From positions 1-28,370 of IMG/VR virus record IMGVR_UViG_3300042564_003233: a DNA stretch of 28,370 bases. One strand, written 5' to 3'. A program made the position numbers and the translations under genes. Positions 9,393 to 17,220 of this stretch are shown in pieces (within the stretch, counting starts at the first letter, position 1; each line of letters opens with the position of its first letter). This stretch comes from a virus. The notes under the pieces are model-generated. The model had not been told where the DNA came from. It worked only from the letters and a program-made list of their open reading frames with translations, and did not search any database.

Positions 9393-12300
9393 ATGCCATT
9401 AAATGTATTTAGAGCTTCAGGTAAGGCTGCTCCAGCCACACAAGTATTCAATGCCCCCGCAACATTCGTCGTTCCTGCAGGCGTATATTCTATAGATATA
9501 TCTGGTCGTGGCGGCAATGGAAACGCTGGTAATGCAGGCAATCCTGGTACTGCTGGCAATGCTGGTAATCCTGGAAATAATGGGGCCGCAGGAACTGGTG
9601 GTGCTGGTGGTACAGCTGGGACATCTGGCAATCCTGGCGCATCAGGAAATGCTGGCACAAACGGGGCCGGCGGAGCTGGCGGTGCTGGTGGTACAGCTGG
9701 AACATCTGGAAATCCCGGCGCATCAGGAAATGCTGGCACAAACGGTGCTGGCGGCCCAGGAGGAGCCGGAGGTGCTGCAGGGAATGCTGGGAATCCAGGT
9801 GCCACTGGCAATGCAGGTACGAATGGTGCTGGCGGAGCTGGCGGTGCTGGTGGTACTGCTGGAAATGCTGGAGCGACAGGAAACTCCGGCAATCCCGGTA
9901 CTAATGGTGCCGGTGGTGCAGGCGGTGCTGCTGGTAATGCTGGGAATCCAGGTGCCACTGGCAATGCTGGTAACCCAGGAACAAATGGCGCCGGCGGTGC
10001 TGGCGGTGCTGCTGGTAATGCTGGGAATCCAGGTGCCACAGGAAACTCTGGTAATCCTGGTACCAATGGTGCCGGCGGTGCTGGCGGTGCAAGAGGAAAT
10101 GCTGGGAATCCAGGTGCCACAGGAAACTCTGGAAATCCAGGAAATAATGGTGCCGGCGGTGCTGGTGGCACTGGCGGTAGCGCAGGTACGGGAGGAGGCG
10201 GCGGACAAGGTTCAGCCCGACCTTGCGGTGGCGGAGCCGGTAGCGGTGGTAGTCCGGGCGGTGGCTGCGGTTGTTTTGGCACCCCATTTGCGCCTTGTTC
10301 TGCCCCCGGCGGCGCCGGAGGCTCTCCTGGCGGAGGAAATGGTGGCTTTGGTGGAAGCGCAAATCTTGGGGGGTGCGTTTGCGGCGGCGGCGGTGGCGGC
10401 GGCGGAGGCGGCGGTAGCGGAGTGACTGGTAATTCAGGGAGTGCAGGTGGTGCGGGTGCCAATGGAAGTGCTGGAAATACTGGAGCCGCAGGATCAGGGG
10501 CAACTGCTGGAGCAGCAGGAAGTCCCGGTGGAGCTGGGGCCAATGGAAATGCTGGAAATACTGGAGCAGCAGGAACTGGAGCAAACGCTGGAGCAGCAGG
10601 AAGTCCTGGTGGAGCTGGTGCCAATGGTAATGCCGGCACAACAGGGGCGGCTGGAACTGGAGCAAACGCCGGAGCAGCAGGAAGTCCTGGCGGTGCCGGT
10701 GCTAATGGTAATGCCGGCACAACAGGGGCCGCAGGTACAGGGGCAACTGCTGGAGCAGCAGGAAATCCAGGTAATGCAGGCGCAGCAGGAAATACTGGAG
10801 CAAATGGTAATGCAGGAACAGGGGCAACCGCTGGATCTACTGGCAATCCAGGTAATGCCGGCGCAGCAGGAAATCCAGGTGCAAATGGTAATGCCGGCAC
10901 TGGAGCTAATCCAGGGGCAGCAGGGAGCCCTGGAAATGCCGGAGCAGCAGGAAATACTGGAGCAAATGGTAATGCTGGCACTGGAGCTAATCCAGGAGCA
11001 GCAGGAAATCCAGGCGGTGCCGGAGCTGCTGGTAATGCTGGGACTGGCGCAGCAAACGGAAATCCGGGATCAAGTGGAAACCCAGGCAACGTTTCAACGT
11101 TTGGTTCCTTAGCTAATTTTCCAGGTGGAACCGGTGGTACTGGTGGGGCTGGAGGAAATGCTACAAACGGAGCAGCTGGCTCGGCCGGAACTTCTGGAAA
11201 TCCAGGTGGATCAGGCAATCCCGGAAATAATGGGGCTGCAGGAACTGGCGGTGCTGGTGGTACAGCTGGGACATCTGGTGGTATTGGAGGAACAGGCAAT
11301 CCCGGTAACAATGGAGCTGCTGGTACAGGCGGCGCCGGAGGATCGGCCGGTACTTCCGGAGGTATTGGAGGAACAGGCAATCCCGGTAATAATGGAGCTG
11401 CAGGAACTGGTGGTGCTGGTGGTACAGCTGGGACATCTGGTGGTATTGGAGGAACAGGCAATCCTGGCACCAATGGGGCTGGTGGTGCAGGAGGAGCTGG
11501 TGGTAATGCTGGTAATCCAGGAGCCACTGGTAATGCCGGCAATCCAGGAAATAACGGTGCTGGTGGTGCAGGCGGTGCTGCTGGTAATGCTGGTAATCCA
11601 GGAGCCACTGGCAATGCTGGTAATCCAGGAAATAACGGTGCTGGTGGTGCAGGCGGTGCAAGAGGAAATGCTGGGAATCCAGGAGCCACTGGCAATGCTG
11701 GTAACCCAGGAACAAATGGCGCCGGTGGTGCAGGAGGAGCTGGTGGTACGGCGGGTAACTCCGGATCTCCTGGCAACGCTGGTGTAGGCGGAGGCGGCGG
11801 AGGCGGCGGAGGCGGAGGCGGAGCATCGGGTTGGACTTTAAAGCAAGGTGGTAGCGGCGCCGGCAATGCTGGTACCGCGGGTAATTCAGGCAACATAAGT
11901 GGTGCTACTAACGGCAACGGCGGCGCAGGCGGCAATGGAGGACTTCTTTCGGGCGCTGCCGGTGGTTCAGGTAATGCAGGAACACCAGGCAGCGCAGGAA
12001 ATACAGGAGCCGCAGGAACTGGAGCAAACGCTGGAGCAGCAGGAAGTCCTGGTAATGCAGGCGCCAATGGAAGTGCTGGAAATACTGGGGCCGCAGGAAC
12101 TGGAGCAAACGCTGGAGCAGCAGGAAGTCCTGGTAATGCCGGCGCTGCAGGAAGCGCTGGTACAACAGGAGCGGCAGGAACTGGAGCAAATCCAGGAGCA
12201 GCAGGAAGTCCAGGCGGTGCAGGAGCCAACGGAAATGCTGGTACAACAGGAGCGGCAGGAACTGGAGCAAATCCAGGAGCAGCAGGAAGTCCTGGTAATG

Positions 12301-12755
12301 CCGGCGCTGCAGGAAATGCCGGAGCGACTGGCAATGCAGGAACTGGAGCTACAAATGGTGCAGCTGGAAATCCAGGAGGTGCAGGAGCAGCAGGAAATGC
12401 TGGAGCGACTGGCAATGCAGGAACTGGAGCTACAAATGGTGCGGCTGGAAACCCAGGCGGTGCCGGAGCTGCTGGTAATGCTGGCACAACAGGAGCAGCT
12501 GGAACTGGAGCTACAAATGGTGCGGCTGGAAATCCAGGAGGCGCAGGAGCAGCAGGAAATACTGGCACAGCAGGTAGTGCTGGAACTGGAGCGACCGCCG
12601 GAACAGCCGGCACATCAAATCCTGGAGCATCAGGAAACGCTGGTAATATTGGTACTACGACAAATTCAGTATCAGTAAAAGTATACCCATATCAAATAGT
12701 TTCTATAAATATTGGAACAGGCAGCGCTAATGGTACGATGAGTGTAACATTTTAG
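9393..12755 (+). CDS. Giant Gly-X-Y low-complexity adhesin
   Basis: A 1120-residue protein. Residues 1 to about 40 are a non-repetitive cap (FRASG, then TFVVPAGVYSIDISGRGG). From about 40 to 1085 nearly everything follows Gly-X-Y triplets such as GNA, GNP, GAT, GTG, GAA and GSP. Proline sits in the Y position, giving many Asn-Pro-Gly and Ser-Pro-Gly sites. A cysteine island (C278, C292, C294, C302, C328, C330) leads into a poly-Gly run, and a second poly-Gly run (about residues 802-814) precedes a short unique SGWTLKQGG. The end is a beta-strand cap (SVSVKVYPYQIVSINIG, then GTMSVTF). The gene is visibly GC-richer than its neighbours. Poly-glycine adhesins such as gp38 of T4-like phage S16 are a structural precedent for a fibre-tip receptor binder; collagen-like trimerisation is an alternative. 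Confidence 0.8.
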   Translation: MPLNVFRASGKAAPATQVFNAPATFVVPAGVYSIDISGRGGNGNAGNAGNPGTAGNAGNPGNNGAAGTGGAGGTAGTSGNPGASGNAGTNGAGGAGGAGGTAGTSGNPGASGNAGTNGAGGPGGAGGAAGNAGNPGATGNAGTNGAGGAGGAGGTAGNAGATGNSGNPGTNGAGGAGGAAGNAGNPGATGNAGNPGTNGAGGAGGAAGNAGNPGATGNSGNPGTNGAGGAGGARGNAGNPGATGNSGNPGNNGAGGAGGTGGSAGTGGGGGQGSARPCGGGAGSGGSPGGGCGCFGTPFAPCSAPGGAGGSPGGGNGGFGGSANLGGCVCGGGGGGGGGGGSGVTGNSGSAGGAGANGSAGNTGAAGSGATAGAAGSPGGAGANGNAGNTGAAGTGANAGAAGSPGGAGANGNAGTTGAAGTGANAGAAGSPGGAGANGNAGTTGAAGTGATAGAAGNPGNAGAAGNTGANGNAGTGATAGSTGNPGNAGAAGNPGANGNAGTGANPGAAGSPGNAGAAGNTGANGNAGTGANPGAAGNPGGAGAAGNAGTGAANGNPGSSGNPGNVSTFGSLANFPGGTGGTGGAGGNATNGAAGSAGTSGNPGGSGNPGNNGAAGTGGAGGTAGTSGGIGGTGNPGNNGAAGTGGAGGSAGTSGGIGGTGNPGNNGAAGTGGAGGTAGTSGGIGGTGNPGTNGAGGAGGAGGNAGNPGATGNAGNPGNNGAGGAGGAAGNAGNPGATGNAGNPGNNGAGGAGGARGNAGNPGATGNAGNPGTNGAGGAGGAGGTAGNSGSPGNAGVGGGGGGGGGGGGASGWTLKQGGSGAGNAGTAGNSGNISGATNGNGGAGGNGGLLSGAAGGSGNAGTPGSAGNTGAAGTGANAGAAGSPGNAGANGSAGNTGAAGTGANAGAAGSPGNAGAAGSAGTTGAAGTGANPGAAGSPGGAGANGNAGTTGAAGTGANPGAAGSPGNAGAAGNAGATGNAGTGATNGAAGNPGGAGAAGNAGATGNAGTGATNGAAGNPGGAGAAGNAGTTGAAGTGATNGAAGNPGGAGAAGNTGTAGSAGTGATAGTAGTSNPGASGNAGNIGTTTNSVSVKVYPYQIVSINIGTGSANGTMSVTF
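12714..12721 (+). promoter_or_regulatory. Candidate late promoter inside 3' end of adhesin gene
   Basis: An exact TATAAATA, 41 bp before the adhesin stop codon region and about 60 bp before the gene at 12782. It encodes part of SINIG, so it could be chance, but position and orientation suit separate late expression of the downstream modification genes. Confidence 0.4.
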
Positions 12756-12781
12756 CACAAATAACAAAAAGGAAACAATAC

Positions 12782-13087
12782 ATGCTAGTAGGAATTAAAG
12801 ACGTTTATCTTTATACTGGTTTGACTACGACAGGTGGCAACGACTCTGCTGCAGCCTATCAGTGGCTACAGGATAATAACATTGAGTTTACTCATTTATC
12901 ATACAACGATAGTAGTCAATACGAATCTGTATTCAATGCTCTAAATACATGGGATATTGGAGAATTTACTGATTTTCCATTTGTCATCTACGATGAAAAA
13001 CATGACGATTTTACCGCAGTCAAACAAGCATTGATTGGCTTAGATGCCATCACAGAGAGCAACTTAGTCGAACTAGCAGCCCTGTAA
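12782..13087 (+). CDS. Glutaredoxin/thioredoxin-fold-like protein lacking CxxC
   Basis: A 101-residue protein preceded by AGGAAA. It shows the order of a glutaredoxin fold: a first strand DVYLYTG (residues 7-13), a helix SAAAYQWLQDNN (22-33), a second strand IEFTHLSY (34-41), a helix SVFNALNTW, then FTDFPFVIYDE where Pro66 would be the cis-proline before a strand. The usual Cys-x-x-Cys position is occupied by TTTGGN (residues 15-20), and the protein has no cysteine, so thiol redox activity is not expected. It may be a binding or scaffold version of the fold. Assignment is by pattern only. Confidence 0.5.
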   Translation: MLVGIKDVYLYTGLTTTGGNDSAAAYQWLQDNNIEFTHLSYNDSSQYESVFNALNTWDIGEFTDFPFVIYDEKHDDFTAVKQALIGLDAITESNLVELAAL

Positions 13088-13115
13088 TTTACATATATAT
13101 AATAGAGTCATTCAT

Positions 13116-13322
13116 TTGGAACATGTTAACATACAAAGAATGGCATTGGTAATGCGTTGCTATGACAAACTTCCACCACATCTCAGAATATGGATCTCAA
13201 GCTTACATTTTAGTTTGCATGATGATCATATTCTGAGAGGTGCGAGCGACGTCGAGCAATGTAAAAAATTTATTGAATCTGGTGGAATACACTATGAAAA
13301 ACCTGGAAATGGACAAAATTGA
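13116..13322 (+). CDS. Small hypothetical protein (TTG or internal ATG start)
   Basis: A 68-residue protein if it begins at the TTG at 13116, which has a weak AGAG upstream; an in-frame ATG at 13140 gives 60 residues but has poor ribosome-binding context. The sequence has an aromatic and basic centre (YDKLPPHLRIWISSLHFSLHDD) and then DVEQCKKFIESGG. Its stop overlaps the ATG of the next gene (TGATG), so it appears to be a genuine member of the operon. No family is recognised. Confidence 0.55.
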   Translation: MEHVNIQRMALVMRCYDKLPPHLRIWISSLHFSLHDDHILRGASDVEQCKKFIESGGIHYEKPGNGQN

Positions 13323-14035
13323 TGTTTTCGTTTTTTGAAAAGAATGAGCCTAAACTAGAATTTCTTTGCTATGATGATGATTTAGGAAATATACCAGAAC
13401 CTTATCCTGCCCGCAAACTGATACCAGAATGGTATAAAGCTTTGCCAATGAAGAAGGATGTAGGCTTTGATCAATCTACTCTCAAAAGATGCCCACCTTT
13501 TCTTGATGCGATGATCACGGGTTGGATTATTCCACTCGTTGCTGATGTTGAAATCACTTCGAATGAAGATTGTTCGTTCATTGAATACAACAGCAAATAT
13601 CCGAGAGCAATGATCGAGAATCATTTACAGTGGCAAGTAACATCTGACAAATGCCCCGCTCCACATTTACCAAAACCTCCAATTAAATTCATGAACTGGT
13701 GGGCAATCAACTGCCCGAAAGGATACTCACTGTTGTTTGTTCCACCATTAAATAGACCTGATCCAAGATTTACTTGTTTTTCGGGTATGGTAGACTGCGA
13801 TGGTTATTTTGAGTTTATTAACTTTCCATTTGTTTGGAACGAACCCAATTTTAAAGGTATTCTACCTGCTGGTACACCGTTAATGCAGGTTATTCCAATT
13901 AAAAGAGATACTTTGTTTTCGAAAAATGTATGTAGAGCATTCAATGAAACTGAACTGAAAGCACTCAAAGGTACACGTAGAAAGCTTCAAAGTCATGAAT
14001 CCCATTATCGAGATAATATTTGGGAGCGTAAATAA
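13322..14035 (+). CDS. DUF6065-like protein, copy 1
   Basis: A 237-residue protein. I use the ATG at 13322, which overlaps the previous stop, rather than the TTG one codon earlier. Motifs: IPEWYKALP (residues 34-42), KRCPPFLDAMITGWIIPL (55-72), a central GYSLLFVPPLNRPDPRFT, GMVDCDGYFEFINFP, and AGTPLMQVIPIKRD near residues 184-198. The same motifs in the same order occur in the protein at 21415 and, more diverged, at 20678. The pattern 'GY-x-L...P-N...G-x-V-x-x-D...G-x-P...P-x-x-R' resembles DUF6065 as I remember it; no activity is known. Its stop overlaps the next start (TAATG), the start of a 2OG oxygenase, so the two are tightly coupled. Confidence 0.75.
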   Translation: MFSFFEKNEPKLEFLCYDDDLGNIPEPYPARKLIPEWYKALPMKKDVGFDQSTLKRCPPFLDAMITGWIIPLVADVEITSNEDCSFIEYNSKYPRAMIENHLQWQVTSDKCPAPHLPKPPIKFMNWWAINCPKGYSLLFVPPLNRPDPRFTCFSGMVDCDGYFEFINFPFVWNEPNFKGILPAGTPLMQVIPIKRDTLFSKNVCRAFNETELKALKGTRRKLQSHESHYRDNIWERK

Positions 14036-14631
14036 TGGCAGTATATCAAATAGCTCCTTCTCCATCGTTAGGTATACCAGAAATTTCTTTTGCATCATGG
14101 CGTGATGGTTTTACTGAAGAAGAGATCGATAAAATAGTTAGTATTGGTGATAGTCTCACGATCAAATCTGCTAGTGTTGGACCTGATAGTAAAGTTGAAG
14201 AAGCAGTTAGATCATCTAAAATAGGTTGGATAAATCTTACGCCCGAGACTAATTTTATATATGATAGAATTGCTTTCATAGCAAGACAACTGAACGGTGA
14301 ATTCTTCAATCTAGATATATGGGGATTTGTAGAGGACTTTCAGTATACTATATACGATGGAAAAGACGATCATTATACGTGGCATCTTGACAGAGGTGGA
14401 AATGCAACGAATGCGCCTCGCAAATTATCTCTTGTAATACAATTATCTGATCCTTCTGAATACGAGGGGGGAGATCTTGAGATATTTGATGCACCCGTGC
14501 CGACTCAAGTCACAAAACAAAAAGGTTTAGTAGTTGCATTCCCGTCCTTTATTTTACACAGAGTAACTCCTGTGACAAAAGGCATTCGTAAAACTCTAGT
14601 AGTATGGTTAGCTGGTCCTCAATTTAAGTGA
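14035..14631 (+). CDS. 2OG-Fe(II) oxygenase, prolyl-4-hydroxylase/PKHD type
   Basis: A 198-residue protein with the complete jelly-roll iron site: H117-x-D119 in YTWHLDRGG, H175 in FILHRVTPV, and R185 in GIRKTLVVW for binding the 2-oxoglutarate carboxylate. LSDPSEYEGGDLEI (residues 137-150) is typical of P4Hc/PKHD-type hydroxylases. The family uses Fe(II), O2 and 2-oxoglutarate to hydroxylate protein side chains (proline in P4H) or small molecules. It shares layout and exact motifs with the protein at 22146. It lies directly after a DUF6065-like gene and two to three genes below the Gly-X-Pro-rich adhesin, a plausible substrate. Substrate is inferred. Confidence 0.88.
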   Translation: MAVYQIAPSPSLGIPEISFASWRDGFTEEEIDKIVSIGDSLTIKSASVGPDSKVEEAVRSSKIGWINLTPETNFIYDRIAFIARQLNGEFFNLDIWGFVEDFQYTIYDGKDDHYTWHLDRGGNATNAPRKLSLVIQLSDPSEYEGGDLEIFDAPVPTQVTKQKGLVVAFPSFILHRVTPVTKGIRKTLVVWLAGPQFK

Positions 14632-14637
14632 GATAAT

Positions 14638-15096
14638 ATGACAAGAGAATGTGGAAGTTGCACGAAGTGCTGCGGTTGGTTAACTGGAGAAGCTCTTGGC
14701 CATCAATTTTGGCCAGGAAGGAAATGTCATTTTGTAACTACAAAAGGATGTTCGATACATGAACAACGACCTGAGAATCCGTGCAAATCGTTTAGCTGTG
14801 TATGGTTAGGAAATGAAAAGTTTCCACTCGGTCTTGATACTATTCCGATGTGGATGAAACCAGACGAATCAAACGTAATTATGGTTTGGAGACAACACGA
14901 AAATCCTGATCTTAGCTTTTTACAACTGCTTGAAGCAGGCGCTCCGCTAACAGCCGAAATACTTAGTTGGGCTATTCAGTATGGTTTGAACAACGGTTTA
15001 AATATATTTTATCAAGTCAACAGTGGTTGGAATAAGATTGGAAACCGACTGTTTTTAGATACAGTGATAGAGGCTGATCTTTCCCAATATACATAA
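14638..15096 (+). CDS. YkgJ-like Cys-cluster (CxxCxxCC) metal-binding protein
   Basis: A 152-residue protein. The N-terminus has C5-x2-C8-x2-C11-C12, followed by C30, C38 in GCSIHEQRP, C49 and C54 in NPCKSFSCVW. That spacing and the 'C-x-x-(H/Y)-x-x-RP-x-x-C-x-x-F' pattern are those of the YkgJ/PF03692 putative zinc- or iron-chelating family. The family also contains the flagellin lysine methylase FliB, so roles in metal handling or protein modification are both known. It starts seven bases after the oxygenase stop and is followed by more oxygenases. Supplying iron to them or acting on fibres itself are hypotheses. Confidence 0.8.
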   Translation: MTRECGSCTKCCGWLTGEALGHQFWPGRKCHFVTTKGCSIHEQRPENPCKSFSCVWLGNEKFPLGLDTIPMWMKPDESNVIMVWRQHENPDLSFLQLLEAGAPLTAEILSWAIQYGLNNGLNIFYQVNSGWNKIGNRLFLDTVIEADLSQYT

Positions 15097-15111
15097 CATA
15101 AGGATTTTATT

Positions 15112-15750
15112 ATGACAGACATACTTGATCAGTGGCAGTATTTTAGCTCACCTATCTATAGTATTATGAAGCCAGAACTTCTTGATTTCTCAAGAGCAGC
15201 ATCAAATGCGGCGTTAAGGGCCGCGCGCAAAATAACAAAAATAAACGATGTATATCCAGTCGTGCAAGCAGATGTGTCTAACGAAGAAGATCTTCTTCCA
15301 CTGATACAGTACACATTAAACACAGCATGGAATCTTTTGAGCGATCAAGGATACAACATGAATGGACTTTCGACTTATCTTACCGAATGTTGGAGTCAAG
15401 AACACCATAAGTATTCATCAATGGAGTATCATAATCACAGCGACTGTCAGTTAGTTGCTTTTTATTTTTTAGAGTGCCCGAAAGATCCTCCGCGAATGGT
15501 GATTCATGATCCGCGACCAATGAAACTTATGTTACCACTATACGAACATAATTCTTCTAACATTACCACAGCAACATCGTCTATTAATTTTACGCCAGTT
15601 CCTGGTCAACTAATGTTTGCAAATTCCTGGCTACCGCATAGCTTTACTCGTAACACATCAACCAAACCTTTCAAATTTATTCACATGAACATTGGTACAC
15701 GTCCGTACATTGAACCTATAGTATATGATGCAACAGCAGAAATAATCTAA
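15112..15750 (+). CDS. 2OG-Fe(II) oxygenase-like protein (TIGR02466/PF13759 style)
   Basis: A 212-residue protein with the pattern of the small phage and bacterial 2OG-FeII_Oxy_5 group. It has MEYHNHSDCQLVAFYFLECP (H107/H109 as metal-ligand candidates), VIHDPR (130-135), and PGQLMFANSWLPHSFTRN with H176 as the distal ligand. A clear Arg for 2-oxoglutarate in the final strand is missing (KFIHMNIG), so co-substrate binding may differ. AAGGAT precedes the start. Known members oxidise unidentified substrates; here the neighbours point to virion-protein or cell-surface modification. Confidence 0.72.
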   Translation: MTDILDQWQYFSSPIYSIMKPELLDFSRAASNAALRAARKITKINDVYPVVQADVSNEEDLLPLIQYTLNTAWNLLSDQGYNMNGLSTYLTECWSQEHHKYSSMEYHNHSDCQLVAFYFLECPKDPPRMVIHDPRPMKLMLPLYEHNSSNITTATSSINFTPVPGQLMFANSWLPHSFTRNTSTKPFKFIHMNIGTRPYIEPIVYDATAEII

Positions 15751-15751
15751 T

Positions 15752-15973
15752 ATGTCTGAGTTTATGATAAGATTCAATCAATCAAGAGGACAACCTAATC
15801 GCGGGACAGAAGATCATGTCTGGCGCGTTTTCGAAGATGGTAAAGAATATCTATGTAAAAATGTTATCATTAATGTTCCAAGCCGTGGGGCAAAGACAGG
15901 TCAAGATTGGAATATCTGTTGCGAAGGTACTATGAGCATATGTAAAGACACCTCTACAATTACTATTAACTAA
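15752..15973 (+). CDS. Small conserved phage protein
   Basis: A 73-residue protein starting two bases after the upstream stop. It is compact and likely beta-rich: RFNQSRGQPNRGTEDHVWRV, FEDGKEYLCKNVIINVP, GQDWNICCEGTM. I have the impression of similar small proteins in marine phages, but no function. Adjacent Cys residues (C55, C56) and other Cys are notable in an oxygenase neighbourhood, but no metal motif is clear. Confidence 0.65.
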   Translation: MSEFMIRFNQSRGQPNRGTEDHVWRVFEDGKEYLCKNVIINVPSRGAKTGQDWNICCEGTMSICKDTSTITIN

Positions 15974-15991
15974 ATTATTATCGGTGAAATT

Positions 15992-16600
15992 ATGAACTTA
16001 GAATTTTCAGAAATAAAACTTTATAACCCAGGAGTTCTTAAAACAAGAATTCCAGTTTCTATTTTTGCTGAGTTGACTTGTGACTTGCAAAAGCAAGTTG
16101 ATAATAATCCGGAAAAATACAATACTAATTTAGCTGGGCAATTAGAAACAGAATTTCAGTATGTTATTAACGGGCAGTTTAGAGAATGCATAGAGCAAAC
16201 GTTTCTTGAATATAGAAGAAAATTTAATTTTTATGAAAATCATAATTATGTCATTGATAATGATGCTTGGGTAAATTTTCAGAAGAAACACGAATATAAT
16301 CCAATACATTTTCACCACAAAGCTATTTCATGGGTGATATGGATTGCAATTCCTTATGATTTAGAAGAGGAATTAAATATGCCAAATGTAAGAGAATCAA
16401 ACTATAAAGTTGCATCAAAGTTTGAATTCATTTATAACTCATTAGACGGTGGAATTAGTACGACTCAATTAGATATTGATAAGACATGGGAAGGTTCTCT
16501 TATTATGTTTCCAAATTATCTTAAGCATCAGGTATATCCGTTTCAAACTTCAGACGAACATCGTATTTCTATTTCTGGTAATATAGACATTAGAAATTAA
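15992..16600 (+). CDS. 2OG-Fe(II) oxygenase (TIGR02466/PF13759 style)
   Basis: A 202-residue protein with NPIHFHHKAISWVIWIAIP (H106 and H108/H109 metal-ligand candidates), EGSLIMFPNYLKHQVYPF with H179 as the distal ligand, and EHRISISGNIDI with R191 for 2-oxoglutarate. This is the full pattern of the small 2OG-FeII_Oxy_5 group and is more canonical than the neighbour at 15112. It is the last gene of the rightward late operon; its stop overlaps the stop of the leftward operon. Base composition is visibly AT-richer than the fibre genes. Confidence 0.8.
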   Translation: MNLEFSEIKLYNPGVLKTRIPVSIFAELTCDLQKQVDNNPEKYNTNLAGQLETEFQYVINGQFRECIEQTFLEYRRKFNFYENHNYVIDNDAWVNFQKKHEYNPIHFHHKAISWVIWIAIPYDLEEELNMPNVRESNYKVASKFEFIYNSLDGGISTTQLDIDKTWEGSLIMFPNYLKHQVYPFQTSDEHRISISGNIDIRN

Positions 16601-17220
16601 TTGGGCGAAGTGGAGTTAAGACTACAATTGTCCCAGAAATTGATGAGTATGCTCTTGCGAGAGCCGCTTTTGATTTCATTGACCCAATGGTAGTATCGAC
16701 TGCCTTCGAAGTATAAGACCGCACCTTCGGTAGGTTGAAAAGACTCGTGTGTATATTTTAACAATTCTTCTTTTAAAACTTCCGGAGGGCTCAGTTCTTT
16801 TTCATAGTCTAACCAACTTCTTTCAGAAATACAAAATTCTCCGCCTTCAAGATCGATTGCTTCTAAGTAACACGATATGGTAATTGGAGACATTAATTCT
16901 TCTGGTTTCAACTTTTCTCCAGCCTCAATTCTGTGCCGAAGCTTTTCATTAAAATCTACATGAGGCCACAAATCTCCAGAAGATTTATACGCCTGATACC
17001 AATATTCAATATGAGTTTTGTTACAATTAAACTGTTCTCTGTCGAGAAATTCAAGCACAGCTTCATCTGTTTTATTTGTAGGCGCATTACGATCAAAGTA
17101 ATGCATGTTCGTATGCCTATTTAAACCTTCAAGAAAAGTTAAGCGAATATCTTCATCGAGAGTAGATCTACGAATAATCCTCGAGTTTCCATGGTACATT
17201 TTCAAATCTTTCAAAAACAT
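16597..17220 (-). CDS. 2OG-Fe(II) oxygenase, HxD type
   Basis: A 207-residue protein with H87-x-D89 in WPHVDF, YLEAIDLEGGEFCI before the second half, H178 in YFEGSRYYHWVNEI, and R188 in GSRKSILINFW. These are the metal and 2-oxoglutarate ligands of the P4Hc-type superfamily. The start overlaps the sulfotransferase gene by 53 bases; a second Met at residue 8 would reduce this to 32. It is the last gene of the leftward operon. Substrate unknown; proximity to a sulfotransferase suggests sequential tailoring of one target. Confidence 0.8.
   Translation of the reverse strand: MFLKDLKMYHGNSRIIRRSTLDEDIRLTFLEGLNRHTNMHYFDRNAPTNKTDEAVLEFLDREQFNCNKTHIEYWYQAYKSSGDLWPHVDFNEKLRHRIEAGEKLKPEELMSPITISCYLEAIDLEGGEFCISERSWLDYEKELSPPEVLKEELLKYTHESFQPTEGAVLYFEGSRYYHWVNEIKSGSRKSILINFWDNCSLNSTSPN

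Noticed and set aside
9386-12613. 1075-residue proline-rich open frame on the - strand opposite the Gly-X-Y adhesin
   Set aside because: It is the antisense of GGN/GCN/AAY-rich codons. Stops opposite would need in-phase Leu TTA/CTA or Ser TCA sense codons, which the repeats lack. The + frame has a proper ribosome-binding site, sensible caps and fits the operon.
13084-13116. AT-rich TATATATAATAG run considered as a promoter
   Set aside because: It does not match the late box in register, and no upstream element is recognisable.
16560-16660. Terminator expected at the convergent operon ends
   Set aside because: No clear hairpin with a T-run is visible on either strand around the overlapping stop codons.
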